DNA of 64,000 nucleotides, taken from contig NZ_PXWF02000237.1 in assembly GCF_003011895.2 (NCBI RefSeq), forward strand, positions 1-64,000, given 5' to 3'. The position numbers and the translations under genes are program-made. Shown piece by piece: positions 10,729 through 22,996 of the stretch. Below the pieces are notes generated by a model. The model was not told the origin of the DNA, searched no databases, and saw only the letters and a program-made list of their open reading frames with translations. This stretch comes from Massilia glaciei (GTDB lineage Bacteria; Pseudomonadota; Gammaproteobacteria; Burkholderiales; Burkholderiaceae_D). Numbering within the stretch: the stretch's first letter is position 1; every line of letters begins with the position of its first letter.

Positions 10729-12104
10729 GCGGCGCCGAGCCCGGGATGCCGGCGCCGGCGCCGGCACCCGCGGCCGCGCTGGCCCGGGGCATGCGCCTGT
10801 CGCTGGTGACGCGCTGCATGGCGCTGGTGGGCACCCTGCTCGCGCTCGGCGTGCTCGCCGCGCTCGCGCTGCACATGCTGCTGCCGGACCGGCCGCTGCT
10901 GGTGTTCGGCTTGTGCATGGCGGCCATGCTGCCGCTGGCGTACCTCGCGGTCGCGGCCCGGGTGCGGCCGGTGCTGTCGATGTTCCGCGCGCTCGAGGGC
11001 ACGGTCGCGAGCTACCGCGACGCCGATTTCTCGTTCGGCCTGCACTGGCCCCACAACGACGAACTGTCCGACCTCGTGGCCGGCCACAACGCGCTGGGCA
11101 ATGTGCTGCGCGAGCAGCGCATTGGGCTGGTGCAGCGCGAACTGCTGCTCGACACCATGGTACAGAACACGCCGGTGGCGATGCTCCTGGTGGCCGGCGG
11201 CGGCGCCATCGTGTACGCCAACGTGGCCGCGCGCCAGTTGCTGGGCGCGGGACGCAAGCTCGAGGGCCACCCCCTGGACGCGATCATCGACAGCACCGCG
11301 CCGGCGCTGGGCGAGGCGCTCGCCCGCGGCGGCGACGGCTTGTTCACCACCGGCGACGGCGACGACGAGGAGGTCTACCACCTGGCGCGGCGCAGCTTCA
11401 CGCTCAACGGGCGCAAGCACGAGCTGCTGCTGCTGCGCCAGCTCACCTTGGAGATGCGGCGCCAGGAGGTGCAGACCTGGAAAAAGGTGATCCGCGTGAT
11501 CAGCCACGAACTGAACAACTCGCTCGCCCCGCTCACCTCGCTGGCGCACTCGGGCGCCGAGTTGGTGCGGCGCGGCCAGACCGAGCGCCTGCCGCAGATC
11601 CTCGCGACGATCGAGGAGCGCACCCGCCATTTGGAGACCTTCATCCTCGGCTACGCGCGCTTCGCCAAGCTGCCCTCGCCGCGGCTCGAGGCCTGCGCTT
11701 GGGACGAGTTCGCCGCGCGGCTGGCCGACCAGGTGCCGTTCTCGGTCGACGGCGCGCTGCCGGCCGACCCGGCCCACGTCGATCCCGCCCAGCTCGAGCA
11801 TGCCATGCTGAACCTGCTCAAAAACGCGCACGAGTCGGGCTCGCCGCCGGGGCAGGTGCAACTGCGCGTCAAGAGCGCGCTGGGCATGCTGCGCATCGAC
11901 GTGCTCGACCGCGGCCAGGGCATGAACGAGGCGGTGCTGACCAACGCGCTGGTGCCGTTCTACTCGACCAAGCGCAGCGGCACCGGCCTGGGCCTGGCGC
12001 TCGCGCGCGAGATCGCCGAGGCCCACGGCGGGCGCATCACGCTGGCCAACCGCGACGGCGGCGGGCTGGTGGTGAGCCTGATCCTGCCGGCACCCGGACG
12101 CTAG
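10725..12104 (+). CDS. Membrane histidine kinase partner of the sigma-54 activator (NtrY-like)
   Basis: The start is taken as GTG at 10725, overlapping the activator's stop by 4 bp (GTGA); the ATG at 10746 is the alternative. The 459-residue protein has two adjacent membrane helices (~25-80), a HAMP-like linker, a PAS domain (DTMVQNTPVAMLLV onwards), a HisKA domain with the phosphorylatable His near 261 (VISHELNNSLAPL), and a HATPase domain (LLKNAHES, VLDRGQGM, FYSTKRSGTGLGLALAR). The periplasmic loop is very short, so it probably senses a membrane or cytoplasmic signal. Its TAG stop lies inside the terminal inverted repeat of a palindromic element. Confidence 0.9.
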
Positions 12105-12267
12105 GAGCGTGTCGGACTTAGGGAGTCGAAGCGAAAAAAGTGCTGGACGAGGACAGATTTTGATGATTTCGCATAGCCAATAGCGAGCTATTGGCCGAGA
12201 AAGCGGCGAAATATGGACCGTCCAGCACTTTTTGCAGCCGACGATCCTAAGTCCGACAGCCTCCTAG
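12101..12267. repeat. 167-bp imperfect palindromic element (MITE-like) between convergent genes
   Basis: The ends are CTAGGAG and CTCCTAG. Within them, GTCGGACTTAGG faces CCTAAGTCCGAC, and AAAAAGTGCTGGAC faces GTCCAGCACTTTTT. The centre is a hairpin of CCAATAGC and GCTATTGG. The element encodes nothing, but its outermost TAG triplets are the stop codons of both the kinase (plus strand) and the acyltransferase (minus strand). It may be a non-autonomous transposable palindrome or a bidirectional terminator; the length and nested structure favour the former. Confidence 0.65.
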
Positions 12268-14255
12268 GGCAGCTCTTCAGGGACCGTGTCGATTCGCCCC
12301 GAGCCGCCCGGCAGCGCGCCGCCGCCGATCACGGCGGCCCAAAAATCGTCGGCGATCGCGGCGGCCATGAAATCCTCGCCGCAGCGGCTGAGATGGTTCA
12401 GGTCTTTGAATATCAGGCAATCCTTGTTCCACAAGGAATATTCACTGGACGCAAACGCGTCGACCAGGGAAAAATACTCGACGCCGGATGTCCGGCTGCC
12501 CCGGGCTATCGCGCGGTCCAACTCCTTGAAGGCGGCCAGGCTGATACCGTTCATTTTTGCCTGACGAAACAGTATCTCACGTGACGACACCTGCGCCTCG
12601 GCCCACGGGCCGACCCAGACGAATCTGAGCGGGACCCCGTCCCGGCCCAGGTAGCCGAAGACCTTGTCGATCTGGCCGACGTTTATGCGTAGCGGGGTGC
12701 GCCCGTTGAATTTTTCGGGTGGAAAGGCATCACCCTTTTCGTTGTGCAACATCGAGTTTCCCGTTTGATGGTAGACGGCCACCTTGACCTCCATCGCATG
12801 CCGGCGCAGGAAGCCGCGCAATTCGCCGAATTTGCAAAAACTTTTATCGGTGTCGATCCGGCAGTACCCTTGGGACACGCCGACGACAAACGGGGACACG
12901 CGCGCCTTCGCCATGACGTTGTAGAGATTCATCGCGTGCGAATCGCCGAAAACGAGGACGGCCTTGCCGTAGCGTTTGGCGCAGGCGCCGAACCTGCGCT
13001 CCAACTCGGGCGTCATGGTGCGCCCCCAGAACCGGCAATCGCCGTCGTCGAACATGAAGTCGTACATGTCATAGGCAGTGTGCGCCGCGATCAGCTGCGC
13101 CCTGCCTTTTTGCTGTTCCGACAGGGTGTCGTAATAGTGGCCTTTGTATCCGTCCTGGAAATTCCAATAGGATCCGACCAGGATGAAGAATGCACTGCCC
13201 GCAAGGCTGTACCCGACTATCCGCCTGCGCCCGAAGCGCCGCCTGTCGCGGAACGGCGCCTCGACGAAGCGCCAGGTCAGATAGCCGAGCGCCACCGACG
13301 CGGCGATCAGGACGCCCGAAACGGTGGTGTCCAGCTCGCTTAGATAACGGTGTTTGGCGAACGCGAGCAATGGCTGGTGCCACAAGTAGGTGCTGTAGCT
13401 GATCAACCCTACGCCGACGAGCAACTGGCTGCCCAACAACCGGCCGACCAATGTTTGTGGCCCGGCAAATAGTAAGATGAGCACGCTGCCCACGGTCGGA
13501 ACCAGCGCGTACAGGCCGGGGAATGGCGTTTGCTTGTCGAACGCGAGGACGGCGAAGACGATGAGCAGCAACCCGAGCAGCCCCCCAAGCTGGCCCAGCC
13601 AGGCATGCGGCTCACGGCCGCCGGCTTTCAGATGGAAGGCGGCGAACGCGCCAAGCAGCAATTCCCAGCCGCGCATAGGCAACAGGAAAAAGGCGGCCCC
13701 CGGCCGATTCATCGCGGCCCACTGCGCCAGTGCCAGGCTGGCCACGGCCACGAGCGCAAGCATGAGCAGGGTGCGCCGGCGTCCCGAACCCCACGCCAGC
13801 ATCAGAAAGACGGGGAAGATTAGATAAAACTGCTCTTCCACCGCCAGGCTCCAGGTGTGCAACAAGGGCGCCAGTTCGGCGGCAGTGGCGAAATACCCCC
13901 CTGCCTGCCAGAACAGGAAATTCGACCCGAAGCCCGACACCGCGATCAGGCTTTGCGCGAAACTTTTCAGATCGGCCGGCATCAAGCTCACCCACGCGAG
14001 CCCAAGGCAGGAGAACATGACGATGTACAAGGCGGGAAGTATGCGCCGCGCCCGGCGCTCATAAAAATCGGCGAGCGAAAACGCGCCCTTCTCCATGTCC
14101 GAGATGATGATCGTCGTGATCAGGTAGCCGCTGATGACAAAGAAGATATCGACGCCCACGAAGCCGCCGGAAAACGTTTGGAATCCCGCATGAAAAAAAA
14201 CCACGGGCAAAACGGCGAGGGCACGCAAGCCGTCTATTTCTCTTCTATAGTCCAT
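12264..14255 (-). CDS. OafA/YrhL-type acyltransferase with C-terminal SGNH domain
   Basis: This is a 663-residue integral membrane O-acyltransferase. Residues ~1-370 form the acyltransferase-3 fold of about ten helices, beginning RREIDGLRALAVLPV with the catalytic-type His in FFHAGF and the conserved FFVISGYLI. Residues ~395-663 form an extracytoplasmic SGNH-like domain (VLVFGDSHAMNL, with a late D-x-N-H in FKDLNHLS). Such proteins acetylate O-antigen, exopolysaccharide or peptidoglycan. No polysaccharide genes are adjacent. Its stop codon lies within the palindromic element shared with the kinase gene, so the original C-terminus may have been altered. Confidence 0.9.
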   Translation of the reverse strand: MDYRREIDGLRALAVLPVVFFHAGFQTFSGGFVGVDIFFVISGYLITTIIISDMEKGAFSLADFYERRARRILPALYIVMFSCLGLAWVSLMPADLKSFAQSLIAVSGFGSNFLFWQAGGYFATAAELAPLLHTWSLAVEEQFYLIFPVFLMLAWGSGRRRTLLMLALVAVASLALAQWAAMNRPGAAFFLLPMRGWELLLGAFAAFHLKAGGREPHAWLGQLGGLLGLLLIVFAVLAFDKQTPFPGLYALVPTVGSVLILLFAGPQTLVGRLLGSQLLVGVGLISYSTYLWHQPLLAFAKHRYLSELDTTVSGVLIAASVALGYLTWRFVEAPFRDRRRFGRRRIVGYSLAGSAFFILVGSYWNFQDGYKGHYYDTLSEQQKGRAQLIAAHTAYDMYDFMFDDGDCRFWGRTMTPELERRFGACAKRYGKAVLVFGDSHAMNLYNVMAKARVSPFVVGVSQGYCRIDTDKSFCKFGELRGFLRRHAMEVKVAVYHQTGNSMLHNEKGDAFPPEKFNGRTPLRINVGQIDKVFGYLGRDGVPLRFVWVGPWAEAQVSSREILFRQAKMNGISLAAFKELDRAIARGSRTSGVEYFSLVDAFASSEYSLWNKDCLIFKDLNHLSRCGEDFMAAAIADDFWAAVIGGGALPGGSGRIDTVPEELP

Positions 14256-14501
14256 CCGCTTCAGACTTTTCTTGCTGGAAATGGTTCATTCTATCAGCCC
14301 GGATCCGGTGCTTGCCCTTTGATGGAACGGCGGCCCCGGCGCAAATATTGATGAGCGCGTTATGTCGGACAATACCGCTCTGATGATCGTCATTCAACCC
14401 CTTAAAACCGCCGTCCGCCGCACCGGCCAGGGAATAGGCTTGCCGGTTCCGGGACGTCGCTCTATTGTCGAGCCTACAACTCAACGCACGGAAAGATAGA
14501 T

Positions 14502-15374
14502 ATGACATTCGGATCGACGACGCAGGCCGGCCTTGCCCAGCAACAGCATGGCGCCACCACGACATCGGCGCGGCGCCGTTCGCTGCAGGATTTCGCGGGG
14601 ACCGCCCTCAAGGCCGCGGCCGCTTTCTGGCTCGCCGTGACCGCCATCGGCCAACTGATTTTTGTCGTGTATATCGTGGCGCTGTATGGCCGCTCCACGG
14701 TGCAGGGCAACTTCGCGGCCTGGAACAAGGTCATGCCGCACGGTTATGTTCCTGGCGATTCAATCGGCAACGCCGCCCTCGCGGGCCACATGCTGTTGGC
14801 CGCCATCATCATGCTCGGCGGGCTGCTCCAACTGGTTCCCCAACTGCGCACCCGGGCGCCGGCCTTCCACCGCTGGAACGGACGGGTCTATCTGCTGAGC
14901 GCCGTCGCCGCCAGTCTCACGGGGCTGTACATGGTGTGGTTCCGGGGGGCTGCCGGCGACCTGATGCAGCACCTCGGGATCAGCTTCAACGCGCTGCTCG
15001 TGGTCGTCTGCGGCGCCATGGCGCTGCGCCATGCGCTCGCCCGCAAATTCGCACTGCACCGCCGCTGGGCGCTGCGCCTGTTCCTCGTCGTCAGCGGCGT
15101 CTGGTTCTTCCGGGTCGGCCTGATGTTCTGGATTGTCGTCAACGGCGGCCCGGCCGGTTTCGACCCTGAGACATTCCGCGGCCCCTTCCTGTCCTTCCTG
15201 TCGTTTGCGCAAACCCTGTTGCCGCTTGCCGTGCTCGAGCTCTATCTGCGCGCGCAGGACCGCGCCGGCGCCGGCGGCAAAATCGCGATGGCGGCGGGCC
15301 TGTTGGCGCTGACCCTGGCCATGGGCGTGGGCATCGGCGTGGCGACCATGGGCTTGTGGTTGCCGCACATTTAG
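14502..15374 (+). CDS. DUF2306 family membrane protein
   Basis: This 290-residue protein has about seven hydrophobic helices and the features of DUF2306: a helix with AGHMLLAAIIMLGG-LQLVP, the conserved FHRWNGRVYLL segment, and a later RHALARKFALHRRWALRLF. The conserved histidines in membrane-proximal positions resemble those of cytochrome-like membrane proteins, but no biochemical function is established for the family. It appears monocistronic; the preceding 246 bp holds no recognisable gene. Confidence 0.82.
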   Translation: MTFGSTTQAGLAQQQHGATTTSARRRSLQDFAGTALKAAAAFWLAVTAIGQLIFVVYIVALYGRSTVQGNFAAWNKVMPHGYVPGDSIGNAALAGHMLLAAIIMLGGLLQLVPQLRTRAPAFHRWNGRVYLLSAVAASLTGLYMVWFRGAAGDLMQHLGISFNALLVVVCGAMALRHALARKFALHRRWALRLFLVVSGVWFFRVGLMFWIVVNGGPAGFDPETFRGPFLSFLSFAQTLLPLAVLELYLRAQDRAGAGGKIAMAAGLLALTLAMGVGIGVATMGLWLPHI

Positions 15375-15405
15375 ACCCGGATGTACTTGGCGACGGCCTA
15401 CGGCC

Positions 15406-15735
15406 TCACTTGCCTGCGACGGCCAACAATGCCTTGGGGTTTGCCGCGGCGATCGCGAGCAAGGTGCGCGCGGCGCCGCTCGGGCGCTTGCGCCCCTGCT
15501 CCCAGCCCTGCAAGGTGCGCACGGAGACGCCTAAAAGGGCCGCAAACTGGGACTGCGACAGCCCGGTCTTGAGCCGCGCCTCAACGACCAGTGACGCAAC
15601 GACCGGTGATGCTGCGACTGCCACCTGGCCGGCTTTCATTTCGCGCACCGACTGCAGCAACTCGGCTGCAAGGTCGCGTGTCGCCTCGTAGGCGTCCAGC
15701 TCGGACTTGCCAAGAGGTTTATTTTTCAAGGGCAC
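15406..15735 (-). CDS. XRE-family transcriptional regulator (HigA/NadS-like)
   Basis: This 109-residue protein has a C-terminal helix-turn-helix (LSQSQFAALLGVSVRTLQGWEQGRKRPSGAARTLL) and a helical N-terminal half, the layout of HigA-type antitoxins that autoregulate with a RelE-like toxin. The GTG start follows AAGGAAAA. A toxin gene would normally lie directly upstream on the same strand, but only about 180 bp without a plausible ORF separates it from the next gene. It is therefore either an orphan antitoxin-type regulator or a remnant of a degraded module. Confidence 0.8.
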   Translation of the reverse strand: MPLKNKPLGKSELDAYEATRDLAAELLQSVREMKAGQVAVAASPVVASLVVEARLKTGLSQSQFAALLGVSVRTLQGWEQGRKRPSGAARTLLAIAAANPKALLAVAGK

Positions 15736-15916
15736 GCCGATTTTCCTTCAATTTTTGACCGCTGGGGTTGAAAGTCCTTAATTTCGCAGTTTTCGACGGC
15801 GGTGGGCATGCGGCGAATGTCCCCCCCGGAAGTAGGCTTGTCCATCGTCCTGCGAACCCTTCGCGCAGCGGCGGACTGGTAAGATGGGCGCCTGCACAGT
15901 CCATCCCCTTTCTCCC

Positions 15917-16702
15917 ATGCCCCGCAAACCCTCCCCCCCGTCGACCGGGGCCGGCCGCTTCGAGCAGCCCGGACATCCGCCCGCCACGATCACCGAGTTC
16001 CGCGGCGTGCGCTTCATGCACCTGGGCACCTCGTGGGTCCAGGGCGCGATGCGCATCGACAAGCCCGACGCCATCGAACTCGACTACATCCGCATGATGA
16101 TGATGTGGCTGCTGTTCATCGAGCGCCCCGGGCACGTCGTCCAGCTCGGCCTCGGCAGCGCGGCGCTGACCAAGTTCTGCTACCACCGCCTGCCCGGCGC
16201 GCGCGTGACCGCGGTCGAACTGAACCCGAACGTGATCGCGATCTGCCGCGCCCTGTTCGCGCTGCCGCCCGACGACGAGCGGCTCGCGGTGCGCGAGATG
16301 GACGCGCTCGACTTCGTGCTCGACCAGGCCAACCACAACAGCGTCGACGTGCTGCAGGTCGACCTGTACGACGAACAGGCGCGCGGGCCCGTGCTCGACA
16401 CGCCCGAGTTCTACCAGGGCTGCCTCGACTGCCTGACCGCGGACGGCGTGATGACGACCAATGTGTTCGGCGATTTTTCCAACTACGACAAGAACCTGCG
16501 GGCCATGGAGGCCGTGTTCGACGCCGTCGTCTGGCTGCCCGAGGTGCACGACGCCAATATCGTCGTGATCGCCTTTAAAAGAGCGCCGCAGATCGATTTC
16601 AGCGTGCTCCACAGACGCGCCGCCGAGATCAAGGGCGCCCTCAACCTGCCCGCCAAAGGCTGGGTCACCGGCCTCAAATCGTGGATGCACGACCACCAAT
16701 AA
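15917..16702 (+). CDS. Spermidine synthase-like protein
   Basis: The ATG at 15917 (MPRKPSPPSTGAGR) is preferred over one 33 bp upstream, giving 261 aa. The Rossmann core holds the SAM-binding-type motif (VVQLGLGSAALTKFCYH), acidic loop AVELNPNVI, and VLQVDLYDEQARG, where polyamine synthases carry the catalytic Asp. The N-terminal beta-domain of true spermidine synthases is short here. Many betaproteobacterial homologues are annotated as spermidine-synthase-like or SAM-dependent methyltransferase; aminopropyl transfer is not proven. It is flanked by non-coding DNA on both sides. Confidence 0.8.
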   Translation: MPRKPSPPSTGAGRFEQPGHPPATITEFRGVRFMHLGTSWVQGAMRIDKPDAIELDYIRMMMMWLLFIERPGHVVQLGLGSAALTKFCYHRLPGARVTAVELNPNVIAICRALFALPPDDERLAVREMDALDFVLDQANHNSVDVLQVDLYDEQARGPVLDTPEFYQGCLDCLTADGVMTTNVFGDFSNYDKNLRAMEAVFDAVVWLPEVHDANIVVIAFKRAPQIDFSVLHRRAAEIKGALNLPAKGWVTGLKSWMHDHQ

Positions 16703-16948
16703 CGCTGAAAAGAAATTTTAACCAACCGGCAATGTTACCAGCCTTTCCCATGTGCCAATTTGATAAATATTCAATATTTCTTTTTGGAATGTAAAACGCA
16801 ACACATCCGCAAACCGCGTTAGGCGCTCCCGTTTCCCTCCTGCAATATTTTTGCCACTTCGCGCGCTCCCCACAATGGCACGCCCCGAAAGTTCAGGCCG
16901 CCCCACCGGGCGCGCCACGACAAACCGCAAAAAAAACAGAGGGATGAC

Positions 16949-19396
16949 ATGAACCACACCAAGGGCAAACGCACTCTGAACCGCACCCTGCTGGCCTCGG
17001 CCATGATGCTCGCGCTGCAACAGGCCTACGCGCAGGCGCAGGCCGCCGCCGCGCCCGCCGCCGAGCCGACCCAGACGGTGGTCGTGCTCGGATCGCGCTC
17101 GAGCGCCAAGACCGCGCTCGACACCGCCGTCCCGGTCGGCCTGATCAGCGCCAATGACCTGGCCGGCGCCGGCCCGCTGGAACTGGGCAAGCTGCTGCAG
17201 ACGCTCGACCCCTCGTTCAACTTCTCGTCCACCTTCATCAGCGACGGCACCGACATCATCCGCCCCGGCACCCTGCGCGGACTCGGCCCCGACCAGCTGC
17301 TGGTGCTGGTCAATGGCAAGCGCCGCCACCAGCAGGCGTTGGTGAACGTGCAGCAAACCATCGGGCGCGGCTCGGCCGGCACCGACATCAACGCCATTGC
17401 GCTGTCGGCGATCCAGCACATCGAGGTGCTGCGCGACGGCGCCGCCGCCCAGTACGGCTCCGACGCGATCGCCGGCGTGATCAACATCGTGCTCAAGTCC
17501 CAGGTCAAGGAGACCCAGATCAGCAGCACCGTCGGCACCACCGCCGAGGGCGACGGCGACCTGGTCTCGGGCAGCGCCAACACCGGCGTGCGGCTCGGCG
17601 AGCGCGGCTTTTTGAACCTGTCGGTCGAGGCGCGCCGCCGCGGCGAGACCAACCGCGCCGGGCCCGACACACTGCGCGTCGATCCGCCGCGCGTGACCCA
17701 GCGCATCGGCGACAGCCTCGCCAAGGACGCCTTCGTGTGGTTCAACGCCGCCATCCCGGCCGGTCCGGACGGCGAGCTGTACGCCTTCGGCGGCGCCTCC
17801 AGGCGCACCGGCGACTCGGCCGGCTTCTTCCGCTCGGCCGGCGACGGCCGCACCGTTCCGGCGGTCTACCCGAACGGCTTTTTGCCGAACATCATGACCA
17901 CCGTCAAGGACGCCTCGTTCGCCGTCGGCTTCAAGCGCGAGCTGTCCAACGACTGGCGGATGGATTTGAGCGTCAACCACGGCCGCAGCGAACTCGGATT
18001 CCGCGAGCGCAATTCGATCAACGTGAGCTACTGGTACGAGCCGAAGCCGGGCGGTGGCATCCACGCCGAATCGCCGCTCGAGGCCGACACCGGCAAGCTC
18101 AAGTTCAACCAAACCACCTTCAACGCCGACATCAATGGTCCGATGAGCCTCGGCGGCAAGCGCTTCGCCGTCGCCGCCGGCTTCGAGTACCGCGCCGACA
18201 ACTACCAGATCGTCGCCGGCGCCCCGGTCTCGTGCCAGTACGGGCGCACCAACAACCCGGCGATCGTGATCCGCGACCAGGTCGGCGGCGCAGCGGCGTC
18301 GGGCATGCAGGGCTTTCCCGGCTACACCCCGGGCACGGCGGTCGACGACGGGCGCCACAACGTCGCCCTCTACCTCGACGTCGAGCACAACCTGACCGAC
18401 AAGCTGTTCGCCGCCGCCGCCGTGCGCTACGAGAACTACTCGGACTTCGGCGCCACCACCACCGGCAAGCTGAGCCTGCGCTACGACCCGTCGCCAACGC
18501 TCGGCCTGCGTGCCAGCGCCTCGACGGGCTTCCGCGCGCCGAGCGTGCAGCAGCGCTTCTACAGCTCGGTGTCGACCAACCTCAACGCGGCCGGCGAACT
18601 GACCGACACCCTGACCGCGCGCGAAGGCAGCGCCATCACGCGCGCCTTCGGCATCGCCCCGCTCAAGGAGGAAACCTCGAAGAGCGCCAGCGTCGGCATG
18701 CTCGTGCGCTTGAAGAAAAACTTCTCGGTCACGGGCGACCTGTACCGCATCGACATCGACGACCGCATCGTGTTCTCGAGCGCCATCTCGCCGAGCACCC
18801 CGGCGATCGCGGCCATCCTCAACCCGCTCAAGGCCGGCCAGGCGCAGTTCTTCACCAACGCGGTCAGCACCTCGACCACCGGCCTCGACATCGTGGCCGA
18901 GCACACCACCAGGCTCGCGGGCTCGACCCTGGTGCTGTCGGGCCAGCTCGGCTTCAATGAGACCGAGGTCACCGGGCGCCACTCGCAGTCGAGCGTGCTG
19001 ACGGGCGAACAACTGTTCGACCGCTCGCAGGTGACCCTGCTCGAGCGCGGCCAGCCGCGCCGCCACCACGTGGTCGCGGCCGACTACACGGTTGGCGCCT
19101 GGAACGTGAACACGCGCGCCAACTACTACGGCGCGGTGCAGGGCGAGGGCTTCACGGCGCCGTTCATCCAGACCTGGGAATCGAAATGGCTGGTCGACAT
19201 GTCGCTGCGCTACGCGCTCACCAAGCGCATCAGCGTCGCGCTCGGCGCCAACAATGTGTTCGACACCTACCCGACCGAGTGGGACAAGACGCGCGCCGCG
19301 CCGTTCCCGCAACTGGGCTTCACCCACTGCTGGGAAACCTGCCCGATCGGCGTGAACGGGCGCCAGGTGTATGCACGCCTGGACGTGGCGTTCTAA
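16949..19396 (+). CDS. TonB-dependent outer-membrane receptor
   Basis: This 815-residue receptor has an N-terminal signal peptide (cleavage near AYAQAQA), a plug domain at ~residues 45-165 (VVLGSRSS, LRGLGPDQLLVLVNGKRRH, EVLRDGAAAQYGSDAIAGVINIVLK) and a 22-strand-type barrel ending in Phe (ARLDVAF), as required for Bam-mediated insertion. It imports a ligand using the TonB proton-motive system. There is no adjacent sigma factor, FecR or ABC permease, so the ligand is unknown; it could be a siderophore, carbohydrate or peptide. Confidence 0.93.
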   Translation: MNHTKGKRTLNRTLLASAMMLALQQAYAQAQAAAAPAAEPTQTVVVLGSRSSAKTALDTAVPVGLISANDLAGAGPLELGKLLQTLDPSFNFSSTFISDGTDIIRPGTLRGLGPDQLLVLVNGKRRHQQALVNVQQTIGRGSAGTDINAIALSAIQHIEVLRDGAAAQYGSDAIAGVINIVLKSQVKETQISSTVGTTAEGDGDLVSGSANTGVRLGERGFLNLSVEARRRGETNRAGPDTLRVDPPRVTQRIGDSLAKDAFVWFNAAIPAGPDGELYAFGGASRRTGDSAGFFRSAGDGRTVPAVYPNGFLPNIMTTVKDASFAVGFKRELSNDWRMDLSVNHGRSELGFRERNSINVSYWYEPKPGGGIHAESPLEADTGKLKFNQTTFNADINGPMSLGGKRFAVAAGFEYRADNYQIVAGAPVSCQYGRTNNPAIVIRDQVGGAAASGMQGFPGYTPGTAVDDGRHNVALYLDVEHNLTDKLFAAAAVRYENYSDFGATTTGKLSLRYDPSPTLGLRASASTGFRAPSVQQRFYSSVSTNLNAAGELTDTLTAREGSAITRAFGIAPLKEETSKSASVGMLVRLKKNFSVTGDLYRIDIDDRIVFSSAISPSTPAIAAILNPLKAGQAQFFTNAVSTSTTGLDIVAEHTTRLAGSTLVLSGQLGFNETEVTGRHSQSSVLTGEQLFDRSQVTLLERGQPRRHHVVAADYTVGAWNVNTRANYYGAVQGEGFTAPFIQTWESKWLVDMSLRYALTKRISVALGANNVFDTYPTEWDKTRAAPFPQLGFTHCWETCPIGVNGRQVYARLDVAF

Positions 19397-19635
19397 GCTT
19401 TCTACGCGTTCTAGGCTTTCTACTTAGTTTCGCAACAATAAAGGCGAATGGAGCAGCCCGCGGCAACCAGTCCGCTTTTCTGATGTCTTAGTGATAAAAA
19501 AAGCAACGAAAGAATGGACAGATGCCCCTCCCGCGTGTTTGAATCTGGTTCTACTGCGCAAACGCGCAGCGTGCGCGCACACAATGCGCGCCACGTTGAT
19601 CAATCGAACCGGCAACCGGTCAAACAGGAGTACGC

Positions 19636-22437
<2,802 letters not shown>

Positions 22438-22456
22438 GCGCTGCAAGAGCCAGTGA

Positions 22457-22488
22457 AAACGGCCCGATTCGTCGGGCCGTTTTTTTGT
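22457..22488 (+). terminator. Rho-independent terminator of the M16 peptidase gene
   Basis: An ACGGCCCGA / TCGGGCCGT stem with a minimal loop is followed by seven T residues, 20 bp after the stop codon. It is a textbook intrinsic terminator. Confidence 0.93.
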
Positions 22489-22615
22489 CACCAACACGTC
22501 ATCCCCGCTAAGGCGCACTGCCGTCCGGAACAAATAACTTGACTTCCAGCTGATGCCAAATCGGTCCAGGAAGCCTCGAAAATCGTGAAATCGAATTTAC
22601 AACCACAAGGATAAA

Positions 22616-22640
22616 CGTCATCCCCGCGAAGGCGGGGCCC
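22616..22640. repeat. REP palindrome (CCCCGCGAAGGCGGGG type)
   Basis: The unit CGTCATCCCCGCGAAGGCGGGG is a short dispersed palindrome; a truncated copy (ATCCCCGCTAAGG) lies at ~22501 and a relative at 4351. It falls in the 559-bp gap between the M16 and M61 genes, which otherwise holds the M16 terminator, a gene remnant and a second repeat class. Confidence 0.6.
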
Positions 22641-22709
22641 CATACACAGCATGCCCCTACGCGAAGCCGCCCCCTTCAGGCCAGCGGCATCACAGCCATT
22701 CAGAACCTA

Positions 22710-22812
22710 TCACTTGATCTCCCCCTCCATCACCTTGGCACTGGTCTCAAGCCCCTTCACGAAGGCCGCATCCGGATACTGACTGCGCATCGCGGCCACC
22801 AGCTCCGCCGTG
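22710..22812 (-). pseudogene. C-terminal remnant of an unidentified (possibly MBL-fold) protein
   Basis: About 33 codons ending in VMEGEIK and a stop read as a credible protein tail (TAELVAAMRSQYPDAAFVKG) with host-like codon use. The frame then enters a GGGGACAGACCCC repeat and becomes meaningless. The tail resembles the C-terminus of some MBL-fold hydrolases, but this rests on memory of short motifs and is weak. The rest of the gene is absent, so it is probably a truncated remnant. Confidence 0.4.
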
Positions 22813-22817
22813 CAAAA

Positions 22818-22838
22818 CTGGGGACAGACCCCTGTTTC
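22818..22838. repeat. Dispersed palindrome (GGGGACAGACCCC type)
   Basis: CTGGGGACAGACCCCTGTTTC is nearly repeated at ~46085 (followed in both places by CG-GGAAA) and inverted at ~46156. It cuts the gene remnant on its left. Such GGGGTCTGTCCCC elements are scattered in many proteobacterial genomes. Confidence 0.6.
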
Positions 22839-22996
22839 GTGGAAATATGGCCTTTCGGGGTCAGATAGCGTCTTGATTTGGGCGGGCACGGCCCTCCCCT
22901 GTGTCAATCTAGTTGTCGCAATGATCGACATCGATGCGATACACTCGAGGGTTGCTGCGTCATATCGACGCCAATCACACGTCAATACGGCCATCG

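Noticed and set aside
16718-19327. An 869-codon frame antisense to the TonB receptor
   Set aside because: Composition is the mirror of the receptor's codons; no domains or start signals.
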